A stretch of 64,000 nt of DNA from Vallitaleaceae bacterium 9-2 (GTDB taxonomy: Bacteria; Bacillota; Clostridia; Lachnospirales; Vallitaleaceae): the NCBI GenBank assembly GCA_038396585.1, contig CP121691.1:3596001-3660000 (forward strand), in the 5' to 3' direction. The notes beneath the pieces were generated by a model. The model had not been told where the DNA came from. It saw only the letters and a program-made list of their open reading frames with translations, and ran no database searches. Every line of letters starts with the position of its first letter. Positions within the stretch are counted from its first letter, which is position 1. Below, in pieces: positions 27,728 to 36,450 of this stretch. The position numbers and the translations under genes were made by a program.

Positions 27728-28882
27728 TTAGTGACTACCTTTTAAGTCAAATACAACTTCTTCGACTTCTTTTGAAAATGTTGACTTTGAAATCTTTTCT
27801 TGAAGCTTTTCATAATACACTTCACTATCAATAGGTAGTTCAACCCAATCATCTATCCAACTTGATAAGTGGATAGCGTTACTTATCGTTAATCCAAAAA
27901 TCCCTTCATTACCAGGTGCTAATAGTGGCGTTCTATCCAAGATTGCATCTGTGAAGTTTTGCATAATGCCAACATGTTCTGTTGCCTTGGCTTCCACGGG
28001 AATAATGCACTTCCAATTTTCCGGTGGCTTAAAACCTTCTGATGTCGTATTACTATATTCTTGAGTTCCTATTATATTTCTATAAAATATAATCTCATTG
28101 TTTTCAATCACAAGTTTTCCTTGATCTCCTGATATTTCTAGTCGATTCGTTCCCGGTGCTTCTCCTGTTGATGTAATAAAAAGCCCTGTTGCTCCATTTG
28201 GATATTCAAAAAAAGCTGTCACATCATCTTCGACTTCAATGTTATGAAATTTTCCATAATCACAAAAACCACGAATCCGCTTTGGCATGCCACAAATCCA
28301 TTGAATCATGTCAAGTTGATGAGGGCATTGATTAAGTAATACCCCTCCACCTTCGCCTTCCCAAGTGGCTCTCCATCCACCAGAATTGTAATAGCGTTGA
28401 GAGCGAAACCAATTGGTAATCGTCCAATTGACACGTACTAATTCGCCTAGTTCACCTGATATCAACATATCTCGCGCTTTTTGATATAACGGGTTTGTTC
28501 GTTGATTATACATAATCCCAAAGACTTTGTCTGATTCTTGTGCTTTTTGGTTTAATGCCTCCACAGCTTTTGTATATACACCGATAGGTTTTTCGACAAG
28601 AATATGTCTATCCGCAGCTATCGCCTGCATTCCCATCGTCGGATGATCATAATGAGGCGTTGCAATTAATACCGCATCCATATCATGTACCAAAAACTCT
28701 TGATATTTTTCATAATATGCTAATTGTTCACCATATTGTTCTTCCATAATATCTAAGCGCTGTTTATTAATATCGCATATGGCGACAAGCTCACACCGTT
28801 TTACTTGTCCTTCCATTAATTGTGCTACATGGCTTGCGCCCATGTTACCAACACCAACAATTCCTATTCGTATTTTGTTCAT
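27728..28882 (-). CDS. Gfo/Idh/MocA family oxidoreductase
   Basis: The 384-residue protein starts with RIGIVGVGNMGASHVAQL, has VLIATPHYDHPTMG and the catalytic-lysine motif VEKPIGVYT, then GEGGGVLLNQCPHQLDMIQWICG and an extended C-terminal sheet domain. The length is at the upper end of the family. It is first in the four-gene run and 35 bases upstream of the isomerase at 26814-27692. An AraC regulator is transcribed divergently from the 225-base gap upstream. Confidence 0.9.
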   Translation of the reverse strand: MNKIRIGIVGVGNMGASHVAQLMEGQVKRCELVAICDINKQRLDIMEEQYGEQLAYYEKYQEFLVHDMDAVLIATPHYDHPTMGMQAIAADRHILVEKPIGVYTKAVEALNQKAQESDKVFGIMYNQRTNPLYQKARDMLISGELGELVRVNWTITNWFRSQRYYNSGGWRATWEGEGGGVLLNQCPHQLDMIQWICGMPKRIRGFCDYGKFHNIEVEDDVTAFFEYPNGATGLFITSTGEAPGTNRLEISGDQGKLVIENNEIIFYRNIIGTQEYSNTTSEGFKPPENWKCIIPVEAKATEHVGIMQNFTDAILDRTPLLAPGNEGIFGLTISNAIHLSSWIDDWVELPIDSEVYYEKLQEKISKSTFSKEVEEVVFDLKGSH

Positions 28883-28973
28883 TGTTATACCTCCATTGTA
28901 ACCTATACCTATTTTTGTGTTCTATCCAAGGAAATATCTGTTCAAAGTAGTGCTATACATATAGTACACACAA

Positions 28974-28987
28974 TAATATCAATATTA
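28974..28987. promoter_or_regulatory. Palindrome in the divergent promoter region between oxidoreductase and AraC genes
   Basis: TAATAT-CA-ATATTA is a perfect 6-2-6 inverted repeat in a very AT-rich gap (28883-29107) that must hold promoters for both flanking genes. It could be an operator for the AraC protein, but AT-rich palindromes also arise by chance. Confidence 0.3.
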
Positions 28988-29107
28988 ACATTTGATTTGT
29001 GTATTGTGTATAATCTATGTATACTATACTATATGCTTTAGATATTATTTACCATAGTTATTCTTGTTCTAAACATTGCAAATATTGTTATATCGGAGGT
29101 GTGTTTT

Positions 29108-29989
29108 ATGACACAAGTAACTACAGTCTTTCCAGAAGAGCATCCTTTTTTTGTAGGTTCTTTTTTAACGGATTATTGTAATATAGAGATTCATTTACAT
29201 AGTGCTTTTGAGATTTTTATGGCTACTACAGGCAATATCCGCTATTACATTGAGGGGCAAACCTATGACCTTCAAGCTGGCGACCTTATTATTACGAATA
29301 CATCCGAAATTCACCGCCCTTCAATTATAGATACAAATCCTTATGGACGAAAATTTATTTTATTTAATCCTTCTGTTTTTTCAGAATATCTAAAGGACGC
29401 CTACCCTGTATTTTCAATCTTCACTGAACGAAAAAAAGGATTTTTTAACCACTTACGCCCCAATAAAAATGATCAAAAAATACTTCATCAATTATTTGAT
29501 AATATGTTGCTCCATCTGAGCAAAAAAGAGGCTAAATCCCTTCTTTATGCAAAGGTTTTAGCCTTGGAACTTTTTTTAAAAACCGACTCTATATACAAAT
29601 ACTGTTATCCTTCAAATAAGCTTTATGATGGTAACTTAAAGATTGATTCAAAAATTCAATCCATCCTTCTTGATCTTAATCAGAACTATCACCAACGTTA
29701 TTGTCTAGAGGACTTATCTAAGCGTCATTTTATGGATAAATATTATATGTGCCATTTGTTTAAAAAAGAGACAGGATTTTCTATCTTAGAATACATTCAA
29801 TCACGCCGAATCCTTTATGCAAAATCTTTAATTAGCTCTAGTTCTTTTACATTGAATGAAATCAGCCAGCAATGTGGTTTTACGGATTATTCAAACTTCT
29901 ATAAAACCTTTAAAAAACTGGTCGCACTCTCTCCACGGGAATTTAAGAACCGATATAACGATACTAACAACCGAGTGAATCTTCAATAA
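29108..29989 (+). CDS. AraC family regulator with cupin sensor domain
   Basis: The protein has 293 residues from the ATG at 29108, which has GGAGGTG six bases upstream; the in-frame GTG at 29099 overlaps that site. The N-terminal cupin (EIHLHSAFEIFMATTGNIRY, then LQAGDLIITNTSEIHRP) is followed by a double helix-turn-helix (LEDLSKRHFMDKYYMCHLFKK, then EISQQCGFTDYSNFYKTFKK, SPREFK). It is divergent from the oxidoreductase/isomerase quartet and is the best candidate for its control. It is followed by a hairpin terminator. Confidence 0.9.
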   Translation: MTQVTTVFPEEHPFFVGSFLTDYCNIEIHLHSAFEIFMATTGNIRYYIEGQTYDLQAGDLIITNTSEIHRPSIIDTNPYGRKFILFNPSVFSEYLKDAYPVFSIFTERKKGFFNHLRPNKNDQKILHQLFDNMLLHLSKKEAKSLLYAKVLALELFLKTDSIYKYCYPSNKLYDGNLKIDSKIQSILLDLNQNYHQRYCLEDLSKRHFMDKYYMCHLFKKETGFSILEYIQSRRILYAKSLISSSSFTLNEISQQCGFTDYSNFYKTFKKLVALSPREFKNRYNDTNNRVNLQ

Positions 29990-30002
29990 AAAGGGTAGCA
30001 TC

Positions 30003-30024
30003 AAAGCATGCCTTTATGCTTTTG
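30003..30024 (+). terminator. Hairpin terminator after the AraC gene
   Basis: AAAGCAT and ATGCTTT pair around a six-base loop 14 bases past the stop and continue into TTTTG. The stem is short, so this is a modest prediction. Confidence 0.5.
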
Positions 30025-30105
30025 TAGTCAAAATAAGGATATCATGTTATAATAATTGTCTTAATAATACATTCGATTGACTATTTTAGAAAGGTATGAG
30101 TTCAT

Positions 30106-30279
30106 ATGTTACCCAAAGACCCTGTCATATTATTAAGTTTTGTTAATACGAAACTTCGCGACTATCATGATTCACTGGATGACTTTTGCAAGAATCATAA
30201 CTGTGCTGTGACCGATATTACGGATAAGCTCGCTACGCTAAACTATCATTATGATAAAGGAATCAACCAGTTCCGCTAA
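30106..30279 (+). CDS. DUF4250 family small protein
   Basis: A 57-residue frame runs from the ATG at 30106 to TAA at 30279. The start MLPKDPVILLSFVNTKLRD followed by DFC and a DITDKL segment matches the short DUF4250 family of Firmicutes, which has no known function. AAAGGTATG precedes the start at a fair distance. It ends 12 bases before the acylphosphatase start, whose ribosome binding site overlaps its stop, so the two are probably one transcript. Confidence 0.75.
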   Translation: MLPKDPVILLSFVNTKLRDYHDSLDDFCKNHNCAVTDITDKLATLNYHYDKGINQFR

Positions 30280-30291
30280 AGGAGGATGCAT

Positions 30292-30564
30292 ATGCGAACC
30301 CTACATTTATCTGTTGAAGGCCTTGTTCAAGCTGTTGGTTTTCGCTATTATACATTAACTCAAGCTCAGTCTATCGGTATCAACGGATGGGTAAAAAACA
30401 CCCGCGATGGTCGAGTAGAAATCATAGCCCAAGGTGAGGAACGACGTATCAACACTTTTGTTGAACACATCAAAAAGGGACCACGGTTTTCTCGTGTCGA
30501 TCAAGTGCATATCGAAGAAATTACGAATGCACCAACGTATCGCTCTTTTGAGATAACCTACTAA
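30292..30564 (+). CDS. acyP: Acylphosphatase
   Basis: The protein has 90 residues from the ATG at 30292, chosen because GGAGG at 30281-30285 gives a six-base spacing (the ATG at 30286 would touch it). The active-site arginine is Arg18 in AVGFRYY and the catalytic asparagine Asn36 in NGWVKNTRDGRVEI. The enzyme hydrolyses acyl phosphates such as acetyl phosphate or 1,3-bisphosphoglycerate in the cytoplasm. It follows the DUF4250 gene. Confidence 0.93.
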   Translation: MRTLHLSVEGLVQAVGFRYYTLTQAQSIGINGWVKNTRDGRVEIIAQGEERRINTFVEHIKKGPRFSRVDQVHIEEITNAPTYRSFEITY

Positions 30565-30595
30565 TGGTCCCAACTAATTCATATCATATATTCAA

Positions 30596-31468
30596 TTATT
30601 GTTCTGCCATCCATGTTGCAAATAAATCCACCCATGGCTGGCAGGATTTTTCTATGTTCGGATATCCTTCACACGCTGTCTCTTCTGATGCCAATGCCAA
30701 ACCGTGGGCCCCCTTTTGAAAAATATGCAAATCAAAAGGCACTTGATGTTTACGCAAAGCAGTCGCTAAAACCAATGCATTCTCAACTGGAACACTAGCA
30801 TCTTCAAACGTATGCCATATAAATGTTGGAGGCGTCTTTTCACTAACACGGGTATCTAGTGCACCAAACTTCCAATTTACTTTTTCTTCATTTCCAAATA
30901 AATTAATCATGGATCCTTCATGCGCAAACTCATTGGCAAGAATGACCGGATACGATAAGAGCAAACCATTTGGCGTTATATCTTGGAATGTCAGTCCTAA
31001 TGACTCTGCCAACCATTGCTCGTGGTAATATACACCTAAGCTGGCTGCGACATGTCCCCCGGCTGAAAATCCTGCAACAACAATCTTTTCTGGGTTGACA
31101 CACCATTGTTTGGCACTTGCTCGAATAATGGAGGTCGCCTTGGCTACTTGTAATAAAGCTTCCGGGAATACTGCCGGTTCAACACTGTAATCCAAAATAA
31201 ATGCTTGAAAACCTCGGGCATTCATTGCCAGAGCCACAGATTCTGCTTCGCGCTCTGATTTCATCCCGTATCCACCGCCTGGGCAGATAAGAACTGCTGG
31301 GCGTTGTCTCTTAGGATCAATCTCCTTAGAATTTTCGATGACATATGTTATAAGCGATGCCTGATGCCCTTCTCTTTTCTTCTGGATTTCCCAGTATGAT
31401 GTCTCATAACCTTTGGGTAAAATCACTTTTTCCTTGTCAATATTAATCTTTACTTTTTGATGGATCAT
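30596..31468 (-). CDS. Alpha/beta-hydrolase, acetyl-xylan-esterase-like
   Basis: The 290-residue protein shows a serine hydrolase triad: Ser135 in VAGFSAGGH, Asp223 in HTFEDASVPVENA and His255 in KGAHGLAL. The oxyanion-hole segment CPGGGYG is at about 62-68. This set is typical of cytoplasmic esterases that remove acetyl groups from sugars or oligosaccharides (BD-FAE/acetyl-xylan-esterase-like). There is no signal peptide. It fits an intracellular oligosaccharide-trimming role for the region, but is not linked to a transporter. The DUF1456 gene ends 29 bases upstream of its ATG and may share a transcript. Confidence 0.87.
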   Translation of the reverse strand: MIHQKVKINIDKEKVILPKGYETSYWEIQKKREGHQASLITYVIENSKEIDPKRQRPAVLICPGGGYGMKSEREAESVALAMNARGFQAFILDYSVEPAVFPEALLQVAKATSIIRASAKQWCVNPEKIVVAGFSAGGHVAASLGVYYHEQWLAESLGLTFQDITPNGLLLSYPVILANEFAHEGSMINLFGNEEKVNWKFGALDTRVSEKTPPTFIWHTFEDASVPVENALVLATALRKHQVPFDLHIFQKGAHGLALASEETACEGYPNIEKSCQPWVDLFATWMAEQ

Positions 31469-31497
31469 CCGTCTCTACTCCTTTACATCTATATAAT

Positions 31498-32085
31498 TTA
31501 TTTTTTTTCTTTTCGATATACCACGGTTAATCCGTTTAAAAAGCTTCGAGCATATTTATCTAAACAACTACGGTAATGCTTATGCCCTTCTTTTCGAAAG
31601 AATGCACTCAATTCACTTTTTGACACACTGACGCCTGCTTTTTCAAATATATTCAGCATATCTTCACTTGTCATGTTTAAAGCGATTTTTAGTTTTTTTA
31701 ACATAACATTATTGCTGCTTTTTCCGGCTTTTAATGTTAATATCTGCTTTGGCTTTTGTCCAGGCTTTTGTTCTTGTCGTCCACGCTTAAAAATAATAAA
31801 TCCATTAAGAAACGATTCAAGCATTTGGTTCGTACATTCCATCGCCTCTTCTTTAGGCGCATTGTCCTCATCTGCATGATCATTGTCTTGTATTGTATCT
31901 TCTTCTATCAGGCTTCCATCTTCTCTGTGTCGATCAAAGTGATAGATATCCAAAGATTTTGTCAATAATTTATCTAGTTCTTCTTGAGAAATCTCAATCT
32001 CTCCTAGGCGAAATATCTCTATCATGTCCTTATCTTTTATATCCAGTGCGTACCTTAAGCGTATGAGTATATCATTGTTATTCAT
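31498..32085 (-). CDS. DUF1456 family protein (YehS-like)
   Basis: The 195-residue protein has two copies of the DUF1456 module, about residues 2-80 (NNNDILIRLRYALDIKDKDM) and 112-190 (SSNNVMLKKLKIALNMTSEDM), each ending with a conserved FLNG motif. The copies are joined by a lysine/glutamine-rich linker (RGRQEQKPGQKPKQ). The family is widespread with no firm function; the fold has been suggested to bind nucleic acid or protein, which is not shown here. It lies upstream of the esterase on the same strand. Confidence 0.85.
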   Translation of the reverse strand: MNNNDILIRLRYALDIKDKDMIEIFRLGEIEISQEELDKLLTKSLDIYHFDRHREDGSLIEEDTIQDNDHADEDNAPKEEAMECTNQMLESFLNGFIIFKRGRQEQKPGQKPKQILTLKAGKSSNNVMLKKLKIALNMTSEDMLNIFEKAGVSVSKSELSAFFRKEGHKHYRSCLDKYARSFLNGLTVVYRKEKK

Positions 32086-32163
32086 ATTAGCCTCGTCTCT
32101 TTCCTAAAAATATTTCTTCTATTGTACCACACTTTTAGACATCTCTAAATTAAAATATAACAA

Positions 32164-32205
32164 GAGCTAAGTATACGCAACAAAACAGCTGCACATACTT
32201 AGCTC
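32164..32205 (-). terminator. Terminator of the HAD-GH88/GH3 transporter operon
   Basis: An 11-bp perfect stem (GAGCTAAGTAT with ATACTTAGCTC) encloses a 20-base loop just beyond the stop at 32214. On the minus strand TTGTTATATTTT follows. Confidence 0.7.
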
Positions 32206-32213
32206 TATAATAT

Positions 32214-33092
32214 TTATCCCTTAACGGCACCTACCATTGTTCCTTTGGTAAAATACTTTTGTACAAATGGGTATAAGACAACCATGGGTATAATAGAAAC
32301 TATAATCGTGGCATAGACGACGGTTTCAACCGAATACCCTAGACGCACCATCTCCACTGCATCACTAAACTCAGAGGTTGCATTCATTTCTATAATCATT
32401 TTTCGTAATAACACTTGAAGTGGTACTTTATTCTCATCACGCAGAAGAATCATTGACCAGAAAAAACCGTTCCATTTGCTGATTGCATAAAATAACGCAA
32501 CTGTGGCTAATCCCGCTTTTGATAGTGGTAAGTAGATAGCTGTTAATATTTTCAAATCATTGGCACCATCAATAGAAGCCGACTCTTCTAGTGAAATTGG
32601 AACGGATTCAAAATATGTCTTTAAGATAATCACATTAAAAGCTACAATAGCAAATCCTATAATCGGAACCGCTCTTGTATTATAAAGCCCTAAGGATTTA
32701 AAATTCAAAAATTCCGGAACGGTTCCCGCCTTAAACCACATAGTTAACGTCAACATAATAGTAAAGAACTTGCGTCCCATGAGGCGTTCTTTACTCAGGG
32801 CATAGGCTCCCGTCACACTAAAGAACATACATGTCGCGGTACCAACCACCGCATAAAAAATCGTATTTGCATAGCCAACCCACAGCCCTCTAAATTCCAT
32901 GACTTTTTTATATGAATTGAAATTGATTTTTTTAGGGAATAACAATACTTGCCCTGCGGCAACGGCTTCTCCATTACTGATTGATGCTGAAAGCACATAA
33001 ATAAATGGATATAATGCAAGTATCGCGATGACACTTAACAAAATCACATTAAAAATTGTAAAAATTTTTCCACCATTATTTTTTTCCTTCAT
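32214..33092 (-). CDS. ABC transporter permease (LplC/YtcP-type, MalG side)
   Basis: The 292-residue protein starts at the ATG at 33092 behind GAAGGAGAA; an upstream in-frame start at 33125 lacks a good site. Six membrane helices are predicted. LYPFIYVLSASISNGEAV, the coupling loop EESASIDGANDLKILTAIYLP and the end FTKGTMVGAVKG are typical of the permeases that work with LplA-like binding proteins. Its gene is last in the third transporter operon. Confidence 0.9.
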   Translation of the reverse strand: MKEKNNGGKIFTIFNVILLSVIAILALYPFIYVLSASISNGEAVAAGQVLLFPKKINFNSYKKVMEFRGLWVGYANTIFYAVVGTATCMFFSVTGAYALSKERLMGRKFFTIMLTLTMWFKAGTVPEFLNFKSLGLYNTRAVPIIGFAIVAFNVIILKTYFESVPISLEESASIDGANDLKILTAIYLPLSKAGLATVALFYAISKWNGFFWSMILLRDENKVPLQVLLRKMIIEMNATSEFSDAVEMVRLGYSVETVVYATIIVSIIPMVVLYPFVQKYFTKGTMVGAVKG

Positions 33093-33118
33093 TTTCCGTT
33101 CTCCTTCTTCACATATTT

Positions 33119-34063
33119 TTACCAAAGTGAATTTTTGGTTAAATGTTTGCTCAACTTATTGGCTCCGACCACAAGGACAAATGCAACAAGTGTCTCAAAC
33201 AAGCCCACTGCTGCCGCAAGATCATATTGTGCGTCTACAAGACCTATACGATAGACATAGGAACCTAGTACATCTGCGGTCTCATAGGTTGAAGGATTGT
33301 ACAAAAGGATAATTTTTTCAAAAGATAGCGTTACCAAATTACCGATTTGAATAATAAACATAATCATAATTGTAGGAAGAAGCCCAGGAATCGTAACATG
33401 TAACATTTGTTTAAACCGATTAGCCCCATCAATTTTTGCGGCTTCATACAACTGCTGATCAATGCCTGCAAGCGCTGCTAAGAAGACGATGGACTTAAAA
33501 CCGGCCTCTTGCCAAATCTCCATTCCTACAAATATCCCTCGAAATAATTCCGGTTTGATTAAAAAGTATATCCGTTCAAATCCTAGGCGTTCAATAATTA
33601 CATTAACAACCCCTGTCGATGGCGACAAAAAATTGATAACAATGCCGGCTACGATAACTGATGAAATAAAATGGGGCAGGTATGTTGCCGTCTGAACAAA
33701 ACTCTTGAATTTGAGATGCTTTACTTCATTGAGCAATAAAGCCAATATTATGGGCGCCGGAAAGCCAAAGGCTAAGATCATCAAGTTAAGTAAAAATGTA
33801 TTACGAATCGTTCGGTAAAAATAAGGTCCGGTAAAAAAGGTTTTAAAATGCTCAAGCCCTACCCAAGGACTTTCTGCAATCCCTTTATATAGGTTATAAT
33901 CTTTAAATGCAATTTGCAGTCCATATAGGGGCTTATACTTAAATAAGATAATCCATATGATCATAGGTGCTAATAAGAGATAGAGGTATCGATCTCTATA
34001 AAGGTTTCGTTTAAACGCATAAAAACTGAATCTTTTTTTGTTTTCTGATATAAATGTAGACAA
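33119..34063 (-). CDS. ABC transporter permease (LplB-type, MalF side)
   Basis: The 314-residue protein has six helices. LLAPMIIWIILFKYKPLYGLQIAFKDY (in part) and SPWVGLEHFKTFF are the characteristic LplB-type N-terminal region, and YEAAKIDGANRFKQMLHVTIP is the coupling loop. It pairs with the permease at 32214-33092, 26 bases downstream. Unlike the first two transporters, its genes are separated from their binding protein by a 2.2-kb regulator gene. Confidence 0.9.
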   Translation of the reverse strand: MSTFISENKKRFSFYAFKRNLYRDRYLYLLLAPMIIWIILFKYKPLYGLQIAFKDYNLYKGIAESPWVGLEHFKTFFTGPYFYRTIRNTFLLNLMILAFGFPAPIILALLLNEVKHLKFKSFVQTATYLPHFISSVIVAGIVINFLSPSTGVVNVIIERLGFERIYFLIKPELFRGIFVGMEIWQEAGFKSIVFLAALAGIDQQLYEAAKIDGANRFKQMLHVTIPGLLPTIMIMFIIQIGNLVTLSFEKIILLYNPSTYETADVLGSYVYRIGLVDAQYDLAAAVGLFETLVAFVLVVGANKLSKHLTKNSLW

Positions 34064-34200
34064 GACTGTCCGCCTCCTTTGTTTTATTGATTCAACTATA
34101 GCATCTCCTTTTCTGGCGATAAATCTTCACTATATCGAATCATCTACAAAACTACGAAAATCTTGTCTACATTTCATACACTATCTACTTTATTTCATTT

Positions 34201-36366
34201 TTATTCTTTAATTCTTTTGGCATATTCTCCGGGTGAGGTGCCTTCATACTTTTTAAACATCCGTATAAAAGAGTTCACATTATAATATCCTACTCGGATT
34301 GCTAGGTCCTTAATTTTTATATTTGGATTTTCTTCTAATAATTCCTTGGCTTTTTGTGCCCGATATTTGTTTAGATATCCCTTAAAATTTTCCCCAGTCT
34401 CTTTTTTGAATATGGTACTAAAGTAACCTGTGGACAAGTTCAAATGGGTTGAAACCTCTTCAAGTGAAATATCTTCATGGTAATGCTCTGTAATATAGCT
34501 CATCATTTCTGTTGAATATTCAATCGCCTTGGACTGCGAACGTTTTTTGACAATATCGCAATAATTCAAAAATATGACCTTAATATGTTCAAAAAGTTCT
34601 TCTTCACCATAACGGTTATTCTCAAAAATACGACTAATCTCTAATTCATCAACCTCATTTTTAAACTGTATCTTTAGATGTACCCGTCGAATGGTTCCAA
34701 TCAGCGCCATGATTAAATTACGTTTTTCTTGTTCCTTAATTGATTTTTCAACAAAGTTCATCTTATATAAGCGCTTAAATATCTGTTCAACTTGCTTATG
34801 CTGGCCTTGTAACGTGGATATGATTAAATCTTTTTCCAAATCTACCGGATAGGCATAGACATCAACCCCAAAGAGCTCTTCCATATCGCCTATGCTGATA
34901 ATAGCCCGCTTATCAAAACTTGAACGATAATCTAATACCGAAATACACGATTGAAAGGATTGGTTAAGTTGGTATATATTCTCAACATCTTCACCAATAA
35001 TCGCCACAATATCAATACTTTCATCGACCTGAATCGTTCCCATCATTTTACTCAACATTTTTTTTAGCTTTTCTTCTTCCCAGTCCGAGACAATCAATCC
35101 ATATAAATCATAGTTGAGTTCAGTTAATTCATAAAAGCATCCTTCAATTGTCAAAGCTTTTTCCAAAATGGTAAATATACTTTGATTAATACTGTTTTTG
35201 GCTTCACTAAGATAGTTTTCGAGGGTTGCATCCACTTCCTGAACATTAAACAAGACCATACGTGGGGCTCGGTCCAAATAGTTTAAGTGGTAACTCTTAA
35301 TTAAGGCATCGCCCTCTGGTTCAATTACCAAACCATGAATTAACTCACGAATGAATTTTGTCCGTAAATCCACCTTATTCTCATTAATGGTGATCTTAAG
35401 TTGTTCATTCGCCTGTCTGATATCTTGGGTGATTTTGGATAAAAAGGCAAACTCGTCGTCTTTGGTCCCCTCTTCCTCTTCGAACGCCTGCATAATGAAT
35501 TCAATTGGTCGATACATGGACTTGGCAAAGACAAGTGCAATAAAACCACCTATGAGAACAATTCCCACATAAATTATAATCCCCGTTAAGTATTGCTGAA
35601 GGGCAAAATTTTGCTTGGTATAAGGTAGATCGATAATATATATTAGATTGGGAATGATGGTCGACTTTCGTGTGACTGTTATTGTTCCCTCTTCAATACG
35701 ATGCTGATTTTCAATATTGGGCATGCCAATAGCACCCTCATTTAGAATTTTGACTTCAAGATGCTCATCTTCTTTGATTGGATCTATATTTTTCTTGGTA
35801 ATCGTTTGAATAACTAAAAGTTTATTTTTTGCACTGTATTTATTGACGGTCATCAGGACGATATTAATATTGTCACGATCATTAAAAATATAATAGGCCC
35901 TATTTTCTCCATTGATATAAAACTGTTGAATTTTTTCTTGCTCTTGTTGCCCAAAGAAAAAATTTTTATTAAATTCTTCGCGACTCATGGTCGCTTGATT
36001 GGTAATAAACAGGTCGTCTTCATATTTGGTCAAGGCAATGCGCGCACCCAAATCCGAAAAAACCGACATATCCCGCCGAAGTTTTTCATGAACACGTGTG
36101 ATGGAGTAATAATTACCATCATTAATAATATATTCTTTAAAATCACTGTCTAGATATAGCGTATCGATATATTTCAAAAGACTTGCCACCCGTTGATCAA
36201 TATTTCTTGCCATTTGATTTGCATAGCTGATTTTGCTGTTAAGTTGCTGATTTTCCAGATTTTTTTTGCTCTGATACACAAAAAAACTTGTCAGGATTAG
36301 CCCATAAACAAGTGTAAACGATATAAATATTAACAATAGACGTTTAAAATACTTACGCCGAATCAA
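34201..36366 (-). CDS. Membrane-bound AraC family regulator
   Basis: The 721-residue protein has a membrane helix at about 9-30, an extracellular sensor region of about 230 residues, a second helix at about 261-283 followed by a HAMP-like segment (KSMYRPIEFIMQAFEEEEG), a long cytoplasmic middle part and a C-terminal AraC domain (SLEEVSTHLNLSTGYFSTIFKK, then LAIRVGYYNVNSFIRMFKK, SPGEYAKR). It has no kinase or receiver domain, so signal and DNA binding are in one chain. The start is a TTG at 36366 behind GGGGTGA; no in-frame ATG lies nearby. It sits between the binding-protein and permease genes of its own operon. Confidence 0.88.
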   Translation of the reverse strand: MIRRKYFKRLLLIFISFTLVYGLILTSFFVYQSKKNLENQQLNSKISYANQMARNIDQRVASLLKYIDTLYLDSDFKEYIINDGNYYSITRVHEKLRRDMSVFSDLGARIALTKYEDDLFITNQATMSREEFNKNFFFGQQEQEKIQQFYINGENRAYYIFNDRDNINIVLMTVNKYSAKNKLLVIQTITKKNIDPIKEDEHLEVKILNEGAIGMPNIENQHRIEEGTITVTRKSTIIPNLIYIIDLPYTKQNFALQQYLTGIIIYVGIVLIGGFIALVFAKSMYRPIEFIMQAFEEEEGTKDDEFAFLSKITQDIRQANEQLKITINENKVDLRTKFIRELIHGLVIEPEGDALIKSYHLNYLDRAPRMVLFNVQEVDATLENYLSEAKNSINQSIFTILEKALTIEGCFYELTELNYDLYGLIVSDWEEEKLKKMLSKMMGTIQVDESIDIVAIIGEDVENIYQLNQSFQSCISVLDYRSSFDKRAIISIGDMEELFGVDVYAYPVDLEKDLIISTLQGQHKQVEQIFKRLYKMNFVEKSIKEQEKRNLIMALIGTIRRVHLKIQFKNEVDELEISRIFENNRYGEEELFEHIKVIFLNYCDIVKKRSQSKAIEYSTEMMSYITEHYHEDISLEEVSTHLNLSTGYFSTIFKKETGENFKGYLNKYRAQKAKELLEENPNIKIKDLAIRVGYYNVNSFIRMFKKYEGTSPGEYAKRIKE

Positions 36367-36410
36367 AACATCACCCCATTGATTATAATATTAAGTAAAC
36401 ATAGGAATAA

Positions 36411-36430
36411 GGGGCTATCGTAACAGCCCC
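36411..36430 (-). terminator. Hairpin between binding-protein and regulator genes
   Basis: GGGGCT and AGCCCC pair around an eight-base loop 21 bases past the binding-protein stop; the following minus-strand TTATTCCT is only weakly T-rich. Partial termination or mRNA stabilisation is likely. Confidence 0.5.
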
Positions 36431-36450
36431 ATTTTCCTAAGGTATCTTCA

